DNA of 64,000 nucleotides from Hyaloperonospora brassicae (GCA_947650285.1 CANTFL010000042.1:1-64000), one strand, 5' to 3'. Counted from the first letter of the stretch, positions 22,303 through 33,035 are shown. Notes: generated by a model from the letters alone, not told the origin. Numbers and translations: made by a program.

Positions 22303-22599
22303 AGCCCTTGGCTCGTGGCAGCGTATTCGTTACGTTCGGTCGGTCGGATCTACTGCAAGTCCCTTTGTTGCTCAGATGGAGCCCATTCAATTCTTCGACT
22401 GCGGTTGCATCGACGCCGTTTTGTGAAATGCCGAAAGCAATACCTGTCGGACACACGTACTTGTGATACCCGCGTTTGCTCTGGGACTGCAACAGCTCCA
22501 AGTAACCCCCGGCGTTGCTTTGGTTGCTGCTTTTCGTCTCCTACAAGAAGTTCGCACGAGTATGCACAGCTTCACGCAGCTTGCAGATCATTTCGAGTG

Positions 22600-23172
22600 T
22601 CATCCACTCGCAGCCTTTAATCCTTTCGTCAGCCTTGCAACAAGCGTCACACGACCAAATGACGTAGCGAGAGACGACCCATCAGCTGCGTATACACTCA
22701 TGCGCAAGCAAGTAGGTACAGCACAAGTAGACGTTGGAATGGCTAACACCTCGAGCTCATGTTGTGCTAAATGCAGTCTCTTGAACATTTCAGCATGACT
22801 ACGTCCTCGCCAAGACAACAGAGCAGTTCCTCTTGAGATTATGAGCCGCTCGCCGAGTGCCGTAGTACGCACGCACACTATTCCGTAGCCACTATGACCC
22901 GAATCGCAAAACGGATCGACTGACACCCGATCACTTTGCTCGCCCGTCGTGCGTGCACCAGGAACGCTTTGTTTGTCGACGACCGGGCAGCTCGTCGACG
23001 CGGTCAAGGCGACTGATAGCAAACGGGCCACAGCAAGCTCATCGGTGCCAACTCCTGCGGAAAAGTGCTCGTGCGGAAGAGTGACTTGGTCCATAGAAGA
23101 CCAAACTCGGGTCACGACAGCACACTGCACGCGCTCGCACGAGCTGCTACGGTCGACAGATTCGTGACGCAC
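22600..23172 (-). CDS. Unrecognised protein, 190 codons
   Basis: A long open frame between two clear genes, divergent from the Rpn13 gene (290 bp between starts). The protein is of mixed composition, with blocks such as GVGTDELAVARLLSVALTAS and GERLIISRGTALLSWRGRSH and a final TLVARLTKGLKAAS. I do not recognise a family. The frame ends TGA at 22600; an additional exon toward 22270-22560 is possible, because that region has open minus-strand frames, but I could not find a join that makes sense. It could also be a frame antisense to nothing. Moderate support comes only from length, GC-rich coding look and position. Confidence 0.4.
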   Translation of the reverse strand: MRHESVDRSSSCERVQCAVVTRVWSSMDQVTLPHEHFSAGVGTDELAVARLLSVALTASTSCPVVDKQSVPGARTTGEQSDRVSVDPFCDSGHSGYGIVCVRTTALGERLIISRGTALLSWRGRSHAEMFKRLHLAQHELEVLAIPTSTCAVPTCLRMSVYAADGSSLATSFGRVTLVARLTKGLKAASG

Positions 23173-23461
23173 CGCCAGTCGTCGCCTGTCTCCACCCGTC
23201 GGGCTTCCACAAGGTCGATACGTTCCTAAACTAGTGTTCCGACAAAGCGCGCTGGGCTCAATTACCTCCTGCCAAACAATGCGCTTTTTAGCCCGAAAAA
23301 AGCAGAGGCATCCAGCATCTTTTGCTCAGCCACAGCCATACGCACCGGCAGTCAGTCAGTCAAACGCGGCACTTGCCAGACACGCGCATCTTCTTTTCCG
23401 CCAATCACAGACGCCCGTCTCACCCTCCGAGCCCGCGCACGCGCAAGAACGAGCAGCGATC

Positions 23462-25739
23462 ATGGCGTCGTCCCTCTTCCCGCAGTTCGGCAACGTGTTC
23501 GGCGCGCCCAGTTCCGCCGGTCGCGTACGTCCGCCTGCATCGCCTCTTTGCTCCTGTCCTCTGTGTGTCTGCCCGAGCTGTCGCTGAGTCTGCTGCGTCT
23601 GTTGTGTCTGCTGCGTCTATTGCGAGCAGAACGAACTCGTGTCGTTCCACGCTGGCAAAATGACTGTCAAGTCGGCCGCGAACGGCAAATTCCTCGTGAC
23701 GCCGCAGCTCGAGAAGGGGAAAGTCTGTCTCTCGCGCGGCGACGATCAGCTGCTCCACTTCCAGTGGGTGGACCGCCAGACCGGCGCGAGTCCCGAGGAC
23801 TTTATCATCTTCCCGGACGACGCGCACTTTGGGAAGGTCGACACGGGCCGCCCCGACGATCGCGTGTACATTCTGCAGTACAAGAACTCGTCACGCCGCT
23901 TTTTCTTCTGGATGCAGGTACTTACTGGGGACTCGTCTCTCGTGCCAATTGAGGCTTGACGTGACGCGTGGAGTGGCTGTCTTTTTCTGATGGAGATGTG
24001 TGTGCGTGCTGTGCGGCTCAGAATAAGGACGCGTCACGGGACGACGAGCTGGTGAAGAAGGTGAATGATGCCATGAACAACGCACAGGCGGCCTCGAGCA
24101 ACGACAGCGGTCGCGTCTCTGGCAACAACGTGCAGCTAGACCACAACGCTATCATGCAGATGCTGGGCGCCATGAGTGCAGGAGACCAGGGGCGCGGAGG
24201 CGCCAATGGCGGAGGCGTGAGTGGCGGAGGTCAGGCTGTGCAGATGTCGGAGCTCCAGAACATATTGCAGAACATGGGGCTGCCCGCGGAAGCCCAGTCG
24301 ACGGCCTCGTCGCCAGCAACGTCTGCTGTGTCGTCGTCGCAGGCGTCGCAAAGCGGCGGTGGTATCTCGACGGCAGCTACTACGGCATCCACGCAGCACG
24401 ACCATGATGTGAGTGGAATGGAAGTGGACGAGATGGACGAAGATGAGCTCTTGCGACTGGCTATTGAGGAAAGCATGCGCGACGGAGGCAGCACGAACCC
24501 GGACGCATCTGGAGATGGCGCTGCAGGAGGTAACAGTGACTCGAGCAGCAGCAACAGACCGGCAGGCCATGGTGGGCACAGCGACAGTGACGCCAGTGGA
24601 GGCAACATGGACACGTCGTCTTGAGCTGTTGATGGCCCAGCGAACGAATGGAACGCTTGTACCCATGTGGGTAGGTAGCATGTAACTCCCCAACAAAGTT
24701 CTACATTTACTCGGTCCACGTTGCGTCCCCCTTGATACTAACGCGTCCCACCAGCGTGAGTAGTCATCGTTGCTGCAGCAGCAGTCGTCAGCTACAAATG
24801 TTCTCACATGTTATGTGCTGTACTGCTGTGGACTTTGTAGGCATGCTGGCAACTGTCGTCTGCGGGTCTCATTGCAACACTTCATGTCGTCGACATAGCG
24901 CTTAGCTGACGCGTGATTGCCATGTATGTTGCAAATATTGCAGCTGAGTCCGACACTGCCGTAGCGCCAGCTCCAGCTCCGTCTGTGCCGATAGCGCCGC
25001 CACAATTTGCCCCACCAGCTGCTGTCGCCGTCCCAGGTCCGGCAAGTACTAATCTTGCTGCTGGTGGAACGCTTACAACGGCAGACCTGCAGCGCGCAAT
25101 GGCTGCTTTTCAAGGACTTGCGGTAAGCTGCACTTGTCTTCGTCATCGTCTCGCATTGATTGCTAACTGGTTCTGTGCCACAGCAACCGAAGCCGGTGTC
25201 CCTGACCAAGCTCCTTTGCGTTGACAACATGGAGAGTGTTCTCAGTGACCCAGCATGCGTCGAGACCTTGCTGCCACACTTGCCCGAAGGCTCCCAGACT
25301 CTTGCGGAGCTTCGCACGACGGTACGCCATCTCAGACTCTCTGAACCCATTCTCTCGTGTGCAGTCAGCTCTTACGGTGTTGCCTCGTTCCTGTGGCTGT
25401 TTCTCGTCTGCGTCCATTCAGTTGCGTTCTCCTCAATTGCGTCAAAGCATCGGGTCGCTCGTGAGCGCTCTGCGGAACGGCAATTTCGACGCGATCACGG
25501 CCAACTTCGGACTGGATCCTGCTGCAGGCGCTGCGAAACTCGCGTTTGGGGACGGTACGTTGACACTGCCGTGCGAGGACCAATTCTGCAGTGACTTGAC
25601 GGGGATCTTTGGTCTCTTTTGCTGCATGAAACTAGGCGTCGGTGCATTGCTTGCTGCGATCCAGGCGTGGGCAGACCAGCAAAGCACTGCCGAGTCTTCG
25701 CCAATCGCGAATGATCGTCAGAGCGCGGCGGACAAGTAG
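23462..25739 (+). CDS. RPN13: Rpn13/ADRM1 proteasome ubiquitin receptor with internal UIM, 7 exons
   Basis: Exons 23462-23524, 23630-23917, 24022-24529, 24944-25122, 25184-25321, 25422-25554, 25636-25739; all introns GT-AG, joins in frame, 470 residues. The PRU domain spans exons 2-3 (NELVSFHAGKM, GKFLVTPQLEKGKV, LLHFQWVDR, RVYILQYKNSSRRFFFWMQ), which binds ubiquitin and docks on the 26S proteasome. The C-terminal DEUBAD (LTTADLQRAM through SIGSLVSALRNGNFDAITANFGL) normally recruits and activates the deubiquitinase UCH37. Between them, in exon 3, lies DEDELLRLAIEESMRD, a good match to a ubiquitin-interacting motif. If exon 3 is not spliced at 24530 it runs to a TGA at 24622-24624, giving a possible shorter PRU-UIM isoform. 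Confidence 0.9.
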
Positions 25740-26466
25740 CAGTGCCGACGTCGGTGCCACTTTGGAGATCCCGTGATGCTGTAACGGGTACAGCTCTTGA
25801 ACGTTGAATGGACACTGTGGCACACCACTTGTTTTCGCATTGAGGACCCTTCGTCCATTTGAACTCTTTCGTTTGCCTGTCAGTTTCCGATCTTGCAGCG
25901 TCCACATGGCACATCGCGACAGCAGCAGAGACACCAGTCCAATGTCCAAATGCAGCGCAAGCCACCACTTCTGGCCCGTCCATCGACGGCAAGCTGAGCT
26001 TTTTGACGACTGCATCGTGGCTGCAAACGGTCTCAGTTGCGCTTCCGTTCGTTCGGTGGTTCTGGCCATGCAATAAACGAACAGTGTAAGTCGCGCGTTG
26101 AGTGCTGTCTACTAACTCACTGCGTTTGCTGCTTTAGCCAACTTGGCAGAGACACTGTGGAGAAAGCTGGTGGTCGCAGTTGTTGTGGGAGCAGTCTGTA
26201 TTGTTCAGCTGACTGACTGTGCGGGGATCCCTACCTATCTCGTCACTGCCGCTACTGTCGAGGGACCTGACGTCGGCCAAGCAACCTTTCGCTCTCATGG
26301 TGTCAGTCAGTGCGCGATGCGTTGCTTGCCACCCTGCGTTGTTGTCCTCAACGTTGAAGCTGTGTGCTCTGTGCCTGCACTGTCGTTGACCATGACTGCT
26401 AAACACGCTGGCGCTGCCTGCTTCTGTCAGCTGTGAGATACCATTCGGCCCGAGTCACTGTCCTTG
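25740..26466. other. Intergenic region between convergent Rpn13 and zinc transporter genes
   Basis: About 730 bp between the stop codons of two convergent genes, so it should hold both 3' ends. A 97-codon plus frame at 26143-26436, with a hydrophobic start, was considered and not accepted. No repeat or RNA gene was seen. Confidence 0.5.
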
Positions 26467-29001
26467 CTAGTGGTGCTGATGTGTCACGAAAAGCGGAGCA
26501 ACCGGCTGGAATATTGCGGAAGTCGTGTCGCTTGCAAACCCGTGGCCGTGGCTGTGGCTCGATACACCGAGGGTCTTGGACGGATGCCTGGGTAAGAGGA
26601 CGTAGCCGGAGTCATCACTCGCTGGGTTCTGGGGCATCCTCGCTGGAATGGCCACAGGGTGCGAATGCTGGTGATGCGCTGAGAACGCAGAGTGGGCACT
26701 TGGCAAAGACCCGTCTTCATGACGATGGCCGTGCTCGTGGCTGTGACCCTGATCATGACGATGGCCGTGCTCGTGACGATGGCCGTGCTCGTGGCTATGA
26801 CCCTGATCATGACGATGGCTGTGGCCGTGACTATGACCGTGACCGTGGTCATGACGATGAGTGTGGGTATGGTCCCCATTGCATCCGTTCATCGTTTGTG
26901 GTCCCTCAGTTCCATCGCCATCCGCTCCCAGCGTGCGCATCACCTGAGGCTTTGACACCTGCACGGTCAGGAACTCATCAAGTTGAGCATGCCGCCGGAA
27001 GATCTCGCGAGTCTGCTGGAGCACACGTTGCTCGTCGGCGGCAGATGTGACCTCGAGGTGCAACGTGGCCACACTCATGTTGCCCGCATGGTGCCAAATA
27101 TGCCAGCGAGCTATACGCTCGACGCCCGGTACCATTGTTTGTACATCAAGCAGGGCTGCGTCGACTTTGTGCTTCAGCTCCTGAGGTGCTCCCTGTAGCA
27201 GTTGGAGAGCTGTGTTCCGCAGCAGCGGTAACGTGCTGCCCAAAATCAGCAACGATATGAGTGCTGAGGACGCAGAGTCAGCCACGTGCCACCCGAACAT
27301 CTCAATGAGCACCGACGAAATGATCACGCCCACACTACCCATCGTATCGGCCAATACGTGCAGGTACACGCCATACATGTTGCTGTTGCTGTTCCCACCA
27401 TCGTGGCCGCCGTCTGGTGCATGGCCGCTACCGACCTCGTGGTGACCGTTGCCGTGGCTGTGTCCATGGCCACTGCCGCAGCCTCCATCGTGCTTTGCAT
27501 CCCCGCCATGGCTGTGGCAATTACCGTGCACGTGATCATGGAAAAAGAATAGACCGACGAGATTCACGACCAGACCAACGGTCGACGTGAGCAGCAAATG
27601 GTCTGTCGTCACCTCAGGTGGGTCCAAGAAACGTGACGCTGCTTCAGTAAGCAGGTGAAACGACACGACCAGCAGTAGCAGTGAATTCAAAAATCCCGAG
27701 AGGACCTCGACACGGCCATATCCGTACGTGAACTTCGCGTCAGGTGGAAGCTGGCCAATGTAGGATGCCCCGAGACCAATCACGAGAGCACCATTGTCAA
27801 ACAGCATGTGCCCCGCGTCACCCATGAGCCCAAGCGAATTCGTGCAGAGCCCGACGCCAAGCTCGACAAACATAAAGGCAACATTGACCGACAGGAAGAT
27901 CAGCATCTGACGTGAGGCGCGTCGTGACCACAATACACCAATGATGTGACTCGCTCCAGACAGCACGCCACCCTTCGAGCTATGACCCAAACTCGGTCGG
28001 TATGTGTTCAGACCCGCTTCACTGTCATCGCCGTTGTGGCCACTACCACCGTACGGCAAAACATCGACGCGGCGCCACCCGCTCACAAAGACGTAGAGTA
28101 TCAGACTGGTGGCCATGACACTCAACGCAGCGTGCAGCCATTGCCGCTCCCACAGTGCAACAACAATGGCCAGTAGTATCCCCGTTGACGAGCACACGAG
28201 CTGAGCTTTTGCTTGATGGATAGACGACAGCAGCGTCAGTTTCTGCTCAAAGTAGCGCCCTGCAAAGTGACTCGCAGTCGCCCCCACTAGGCACACAGCT
28301 GTCCACGTCGTCATGGCGCTCCTGACGCTCGAATCGCTGTGCATCCGGTCGTTCATGAGCTGCTGGACCTGTTCAGCAGCACTCGCTGGTGTCATGAACG
28401 CCAGCACTGCTGCAACGCTCGTGGCCATTGCAATGGACAGCAGCGTCTGCGGCGACGCGTCATCGCGTGCATGAGCAGCGTCAACGACCAGCGACTGGAC
28501 AGCGAGTCGCAGCCCCAGCGCCGCTCCCAGCAGCCCCAGTGTGTACAGCAGAGCGCCGTACGCGTCCGAATGGATGCCGGCCACCAGTAAGTAGCCCATC
28601 AGCAGCAGCAGCGCGTTCTTCTTGTCCCCTGTGGCGTTCCAGCGCTGAAGTTGCAGCAGCAGCGGGTCCACATGTTGCACCAAGAAGGCAAACAGCACGC
28701 CAAAGTGCCGCAGCGCCTGTAGCGTCAGATAGAGACTCAGCAGACGTTGCGCCGCGTCGAAAGTTGCGCGTTGCAGCTCGACGCGGCGGCGACGGAGGTG
28801 GCTTAAGTTGCGCGAAACACCCGCCGTCACCGCCAATACGCCGAGCTGAAGTAGCAGGAACTGAGCCAGGACCGCAAAGTCCCGCGTTGGGTGGAGCAGG
28901 AGCGGGCGCAAAAGTAGCAGCAGCAGCACCGAGCACGACGCCACCGCTGTGGCCACTGCAGCGCCGCCCCGAGCGCCACTGTCTCCGAGGTCCATTGGCA
29001 C
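26467..29001 (-). CDS. ZnT/CDF zinc transporter (ZnT5/ZnT7/Msc2-like) with long His-rich tail
   Basis: 844 residues, single exon. The N-terminal half has about nine hydrophobic segments (residues 20-310), as in ZnT5 and Msc2. The CDF core starts near residue 362; its paired zinc site is visible as H398-x3-D402 (GHMLFDNG) and H548-x3-D552 (LHVLADTMG). A His-rich loop lies between (residues 485-525), and the cytoplasmic domain covers about 605-690. Residues 711-765 form a second His-rich block of HGHSHEHGHRH type, encoded by imperfect 24-36-bp repeats at 26690-26880. Expected role: moving zinc into the secretory pathway in exchange for protons. The ATG at 29001 directly precedes the first hydrophobic segment; the upstream region is low-complexity. 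Confidence 0.88.
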   Translation of the reverse strand: MPMDLGDSGARGGAAVATAVASCSVLLLLLLRPLLLHPTRDFAVLAQFLLLQLGVLAVTAGVSRNLSHLRRRRVELQRATFDAAQRLLSLYLTLQALRHFGVLFAFLVQHVDPLLLQLQRWNATGDKKNALLLLMGYLLVAGIHSDAYGALLYTLGLLGAALGLRLAVQSLVVDAAHARDDASPQTLLSIAMATSVAAVLAFMTPASAAEQVQQLMNDRMHSDSSVRSAMTTWTAVCLVGATASHFAGRYFEQKLTLLSSIHQAKAQLVCSSTGILLAIVVALWERQWLHAALSVMATSLILYVFVSGWRRVDVLPYGGSGHNGDDSEAGLNTYRPSLGHSSKGGVLSGASHIIGVLWSRRASRQMLIFLSVNVAFMFVELGVGLCTNSLGLMGDAGHMLFDNGALVIGLGASYIGQLPPDAKFTYGYGRVEVLSGFLNSLLLLVVSFHLLTEAASRFLDPPEVTTDHLLLTSTVGLVVNLVGLFFFHDHVHGNCHSHGGDAKHDGGCGSGHGHSHGNGHHEVGSGHAPDGGHDGGNSNSNMYGVYLHVLADTMGSVGVIISSVLIEMFGWHVADSASSALISLLILGSTLPLLRNTALQLLQGAPQELKHKVDAALLDVQTMVPGVERIARWHIWHHAGNMSVATLHLEVTSAADEQRVLQQTREIFRRHAQLDEFLTVQVSKPQVMRTLGADGDGTEGPQTMNGCNGDHTHTHRHDHGHGHSHGHSHRHDQGHSHEHGHRHEHGHRHDQGHSHEHGHRHEDGSLPSAHSAFSAHHQHSHPVAIPARMPQNPASDDSGYVLLPRHPSKTLGVSSHSHGHGFASDTTSAIFQPVAPLFVTHQHH

Positions 29002-29070
29002 TGGAATTGTGTGGCCAGTTCCGACCGCGTGAGGTCACTCGCTTTGGCTGCCGACTCGTGGGTGGGGTGG

Positions 29071-29097
29071 GGAGCGAGCGAGCGAGCGAGTGAGTGA
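29071..29097. repeat. (GAGC)n microsatellite
   Basis: A short GAGCGAGCGAGCGAGTGAGTG run, 70-95 bp upstream of the zinc transporter start, in its presumed 5' untranslated region or promoter. Confidence 0.7.
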
Positions 29098-29410
29098 AGG
29101 CCGGTGCAAAGCTCTCTCCGATTTACTTGCGGCCTATCGACTGCCCCTACGCAGTGAGTGAGGACAGACACTTCGTAGGCGCACGAGGCGGTAGACGTGC
29201 GCTTGCGAGCCAAAGGAGAAGTAGAACGCGTAATGTGTTTTGTGCGTCAGTTGCGGACTGATCGACACTGAGGTCTGCTGCGACTCGACGGACGGCACTG
29301 GTCGATAGACCGACGGACCGACCGACCGACTCGTGTCGTTGCGTTGTGAGCTGCCCGTCTTCGTTCCGTTCGCAACTCAGATAGTCATTCGGTGCCGAGC
29401 ACGAGGAAGC

Positions 29411-29498
29411 AGCTGTGACTGGCGGTTGGTGACTGGCGGCTGGTGACTGGTGACTGGTGACTGGTGGCTGGTGACTGGTGGCTGGTGACTGGTGGCGC
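29411..29498 (+). repeat. TGACTGGTGGC-type minisatellite
   Basis: Repeats of TGACTGG plus TGGC or TGGT words, about eight units in 88 bp. No gene overlaps it that I can support. Confidence 0.8.
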
Positions 29499-31634
29499 TA
29501 GACACGAGTACGGGATGGTACAAAGCTGGAGCTCCACGAGCGTGGGGCGGTCGCGAGTTTCGCCTTTCGAGCTGCGAAGTAGCAGCAGGCACGATTGCTA
29601 CTTCACTCGGACGTCGACCGGCAAAGTCCGTTTGTCCGACGGCAGCGCTTTTGTTACGTCAAAAGGCCGACTGTGACTGAGCCTATTCGATGCGCCAAAA
29701 GGTCGTGGGAGAGACTGGCAAACCTGCTACGTCGATGTCGAGTGTTTTACCCTGGTCTCGACCTGCAATACGTGATAATGAACATGCCTGCAGCTCTTGG
29801 GTAGTCAGTCAACAGACGTGGCCGTCTACGATCTTGTGACTTTCAGCAGCAGTTGTGTCAGCACTGCCTAAATAGTCTGTAGCATCGTTCGCTACATACT
29901 GAACTTGGCCTTGTCAAGGGTCAACGTCTTGCGTACAAGAGGAATCGCAGCACTCTGGTGAAGGCGACAAGAGGTCAGTACATACGCAATCGTTGGTAGT
30001 ACGTGCAGCGTCGTCCAAGTGGCAATGGCTGATCGACCAAAGTACCGCAGAATGCTGTACCGAACCAAAGCTGGTTGGAATGAGTCTATGCTTCGACGCA
30101 GCGGGACGATGTATACACCAGTGGTCAGAGACAGTATTGTTGCTTGCATGCTGACAAGAGCTGATGCGCGTGCAGTGGTGGATTGCTATGGTGCATGAGG
30201 AAGAGTGCGCGGCTTCCCAAGACCCCGACCACATGTCCGCTATGGACACCACTTGGCAGGGCAATAAGCGTCGGATTGAGATTGACTTCCATGCTGTACG
30301 TGGGGAAGTGCTACTCGCATGTCATTCCGGCGTGACATCACGCCCCGTGCCTTAGCTTATTGGACCACGTTACCATCTACACACCCTCCACCTTGTAGCG
30401 CCACGAGATCGCGCGTATCTCGCTGTCTTGCTAGAACATGCAACGTCCACGACTGAAAGCAGGGGATGGATGCAACGAATCGAGCTGTGCTGTCACATAT
30501 CGCAGCCTCATCGAGGACTTCGGGCTGTCGTGGCACGAGATTTGTGCCGCAAAGTTGGTGCAGCACGAGTTCCTTTGCGCTGCATGCGGCTTGGGCACCA
30601 CATCTCCGCCTGCTTCCAGCTGTCGGCCTCGTCGACATACCGAAGCGGCGCACGAGGTGACAACAAGGTACGACCGATTGATTGCGTCATCCCCGAAACA
30701 AACCAAAAGAGCTTATCCAGTCTCTTTTTGTCAGATCGGCGTTCCAGTTTGCTTTCGCGGCGATCAGTTGGTTTCGGCGATAGAAATACAGAGAAACGCC
30801 CAATCGACGCGACCGCTATTTCACACAAAAAGTGTCGCTGCGTGTAGACTGTTGCGAGAGCTCAGTCAAGGACCGCATCGAAACGTGTTGGGTCAGTTGA
30901 CTCCGGACAAGCCCAGCGCCAGCGTATCGCAGGATCTGCGTAATGCGTGACACAAAGGCGTCAGATGTGCCACACGGGTGAGTTGAGGACGGTACCGAAC
31001 GGAAGCACACAGGAAGTGGCGACGGAATGTCTTTTGCGCGAGCTGAGAGTGCAGCGAAGTGGCAGAAGTGCAGCCACAAATGACGCGCCGTGCGCACAAC
31101 GAGACGTGTAACTGCTGTGTGCAACAGCTTTAGCAGAAAAGAGCGCATCCAAAGCCGCCGCGTCGTTGCTCGAGCCGAGACAAAGAGATGGACCGACAGA
31201 GGGCGACGCAGCTTTTTTCCAAGACCGCCGGCCGCCACGTTGTGCGTTGCGTCAATCAGTACACGAATTCCAACGTTTGTCCTTTTCGAGTGCAACTACC
31301 AGAACGAACGACGTCTTGTCACGCGCGACGTCGCTACTTCCACCCCACGTCCTGCGGTGCGAATAGGTAAAGCGCAGTGCGATCCGGAGACGATGCGATT
31401 TTCGCACAACTCGTCCGACACATGTGCAGACGCACATACGCATGCGCCTGTCATGTGTGTCTTTCCTCGATCGCTTGAATCGTTTCCCACGGCGGAGCTC
31501 GAAACGGCGGGTGAAACTCCTCTCCGATCGCAGCGGTATGAGCGACGCACTTGTACTTTGGCAGCTAAAGACGCGCTTTCAACTGCACGCTCTCGCTCGC
31601 TCTCTCTCTACGACCCCTCGAACCTCTCTGTACA
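29499..31634. other. 2.1-kb stretch without a supported gene
   Basis: Several short frames exist on both strands: an 85-codon minus frame at 29892-30149, a 170-codon plus frame at 30438-30950, and a 188-codon plus frame at 31090-31656 that overlaps the next gene. None shows a domain, a convincing intron join or a compositional signature. A 57-codon plus frame from about 30026 (MADRPKYRRMLYR) is also open. The last 150 bp before 31635 should hold the promoter of the secreted protein; it includes a CTCGCTCGCTCTCTCTC pyrimidine run. Confidence 0.5.
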
Positions 31635-33035
31635 ATGCTCCCCGTCAAGTACCTAGTGGCGATCGTCGCTGCTTGTGCCTCGCACACGTGCGTAGTGAAC
31701 GGTGGGGGCTATCATGGTATAGTCCAGGAAGAGTTGGTACCTACGCAGACCCAAGTGGAGACGCCGTGCCCTGAGATCAAACCTCTTGTAGTCGAGACCG
31801 ACGTACATGCGCTGAATTCGACAGCGACGCTGCACCCTGAGCTGGTTGCAGAGGTCCCGACGCAAGGAGAAGAGCACGTTCCGGTGCAAACCGATGTGGC
31901 CACTTTACCTGACTTGCCCGCTCCTACTCTTCACGCAGACGTAGAAAGCGGGACGCCAATGGTGGAACAACCCACACAGGATGGAGAGCATGTCGAGGTG
32001 CAAGTTGATGTGACCCCTTGTCCTGAGTTGCCTGTACCTACTCTTCATGTCGACGTGGAGAGCGAGACGCCAATGGTGGAAGTACCGACGCAGGATGGAG
32101 AGCATGTCGAGGTGCAAGTTGATGTGACCCCTTGTCCTGAGTTGCCTGTACCTACTCTTCATGTCGACGTGGAGAGCGAGACGCCAATGGTGGAAGTACC
32201 GACGCAGGATGGAGAGCATGTCGAGGTGCAAGTTGATGTGGCTCCCGAATTGCCCGTACCTCCAATCCAAACGCAGACTGACGCAGAGACCCCCGTGATG
32301 GAAACGCCCGTGCATGAGGAAGAGCACGTTGGGGTGCAACCCGAGACTCCGGATCCGGATGTGGCTTTGGTGCCAGAGACATCACCTCTTCAAACAGAGG
32401 ATACGTCAGTGCCGGAAACAGTGCGCGAAGAAACGGTCGGAGAGTACCCGATCCCTGCACCAATGGTCCCGTGTCCGGCATTCACGTTGGTACCAGAGAC
32501 GGCGCCTGAAGAGATGATCGGGGAATACGCGACACCGGCGATGGAGACGCCGTGTCCAGTGTTCACGTTGGTACCCGAACTGGAGCCTTCTCGTGTCGAG
32601 ACAACAATTGAGGCGCACCCGGACCTGACGCACGTCCAGCAAGAAACTTCACCTGAATCAGACACGCCCATGACTGGTGACGTCCTGGAGCCTCACTTTA
32701 CTGGAGCCCAAGTGGGAAACTCGGGCACAGAGCAGACGGATGAAGTGGTTGTGGTGGAAGACAGCACGGGCCCAATGCAGTTGGCGATGGACCAAATGGA
32801 TCAAAGCGCGAGCCCAATGCAGTCGGCAATGGACCAAGTGGATCAAAGCGCGAGCCCAATGCAGTCGGCGGTGGACCAAGTGGATCAAAGCACGAGCCCA
32901 ATGCAGTCGGCGATGGACCCAACGGATCAAAGCACGGGTTTCTTCGATACCGGAGTCGATGCCATTGTTGAGACTCCGGAGGACGTGGCAGATGCCATCA
33001 CGGCTGACCCGACGGATATCATCACGACCAACTGA
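31635..33035 (+). CDS. Secreted acidic repeat protein
   Basis: 466 residues. It begins MLPVKYLVAIVAACASHTCVVNG, a good signal peptide with predicted cleavage near residues 20-23. The rest is hydrophilic, rich in Glu, Pro, Val, Thr and Asp, with no membrane segment. Two internal repeat families: a 38-residue unit (GEHVEVQVDV...PTLHVDVES, 114 bp; two nearly identical copies at 31992-32219 flanked by diverged copies) and a 14-residue unit (MDQxDQSxSPMQSA, 42 bp, four copies at about 32775-32935). No RxLR or LFLAK motif is present near the N-terminus. It could be a wall or surface protein or a secreted effector candidate; function unknown. Near-identity of the repeats at DNA level suggests recent expansion. 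Confidence 0.8.
   Translation: MLPVKYLVAIVAACASHTCVVNGGGYHGIVQEELVPTQTQVETPCPEIKPLVVETDVHALNSTATLHPELVAEVPTQGEEHVPVQTDVATLPDLPAPTLHADVESGTPMVEQPTQDGEHVEVQVDVTPCPELPVPTLHVDVESETPMVEVPTQDGEHVEVQVDVTPCPELPVPTLHVDVESETPMVEVPTQDGEHVEVQVDVAPELPVPPIQTQTDAETPVMETPVHEEEHVGVQPETPDPDVALVPETSPLQTEDTSVPETVREETVGEYPIPAPMVPCPAFTLVPETAPEEMIGEYATPAMETPCPVFTLVPELEPSRVETTIEAHPDLTHVQQETSPESDTPMTGDVLEPHFTGAQVGNSGTEQTDEVVVVEDSTGPMQLAMDQMDQSASPMQSAMDQVDQSASPMQSAVDQVDQSTSPMQSAMDPTDQSTGFFDTGVDAIVETPEDVADAITADPTDIITTN

Noticed and set aside
26143..26436. 97-codon plus frame with a hydrophobic N-terminus
   Set aside because: Between two convergent genes, no domain, and both strands are similarly open; probably 3' untranslated sequence.
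28428..29093. 221-codon plus frame antisense to the zinc transporter N-terminus
   Set aside because: Shadow of a high-GC coding region; product is Ala/Pro/Arg-rich without domain.
29892..30264. 85-116-codon minus frames with some hydrophobic character
   Set aside because: No family recognised, no supporting introns or neighbours; too short to support alone.
30438..30950. 170-codon plus frame
   Set aside because: Cys/Ser-rich but without a motif; overlapping open frames on the other strand are equally long.
31980..32230. Regular repeats that might look like a CRISPR array
   Set aside because: They are 114-bp in-frame protein repeats in a eukaryotic secreted protein gene, without spacers.
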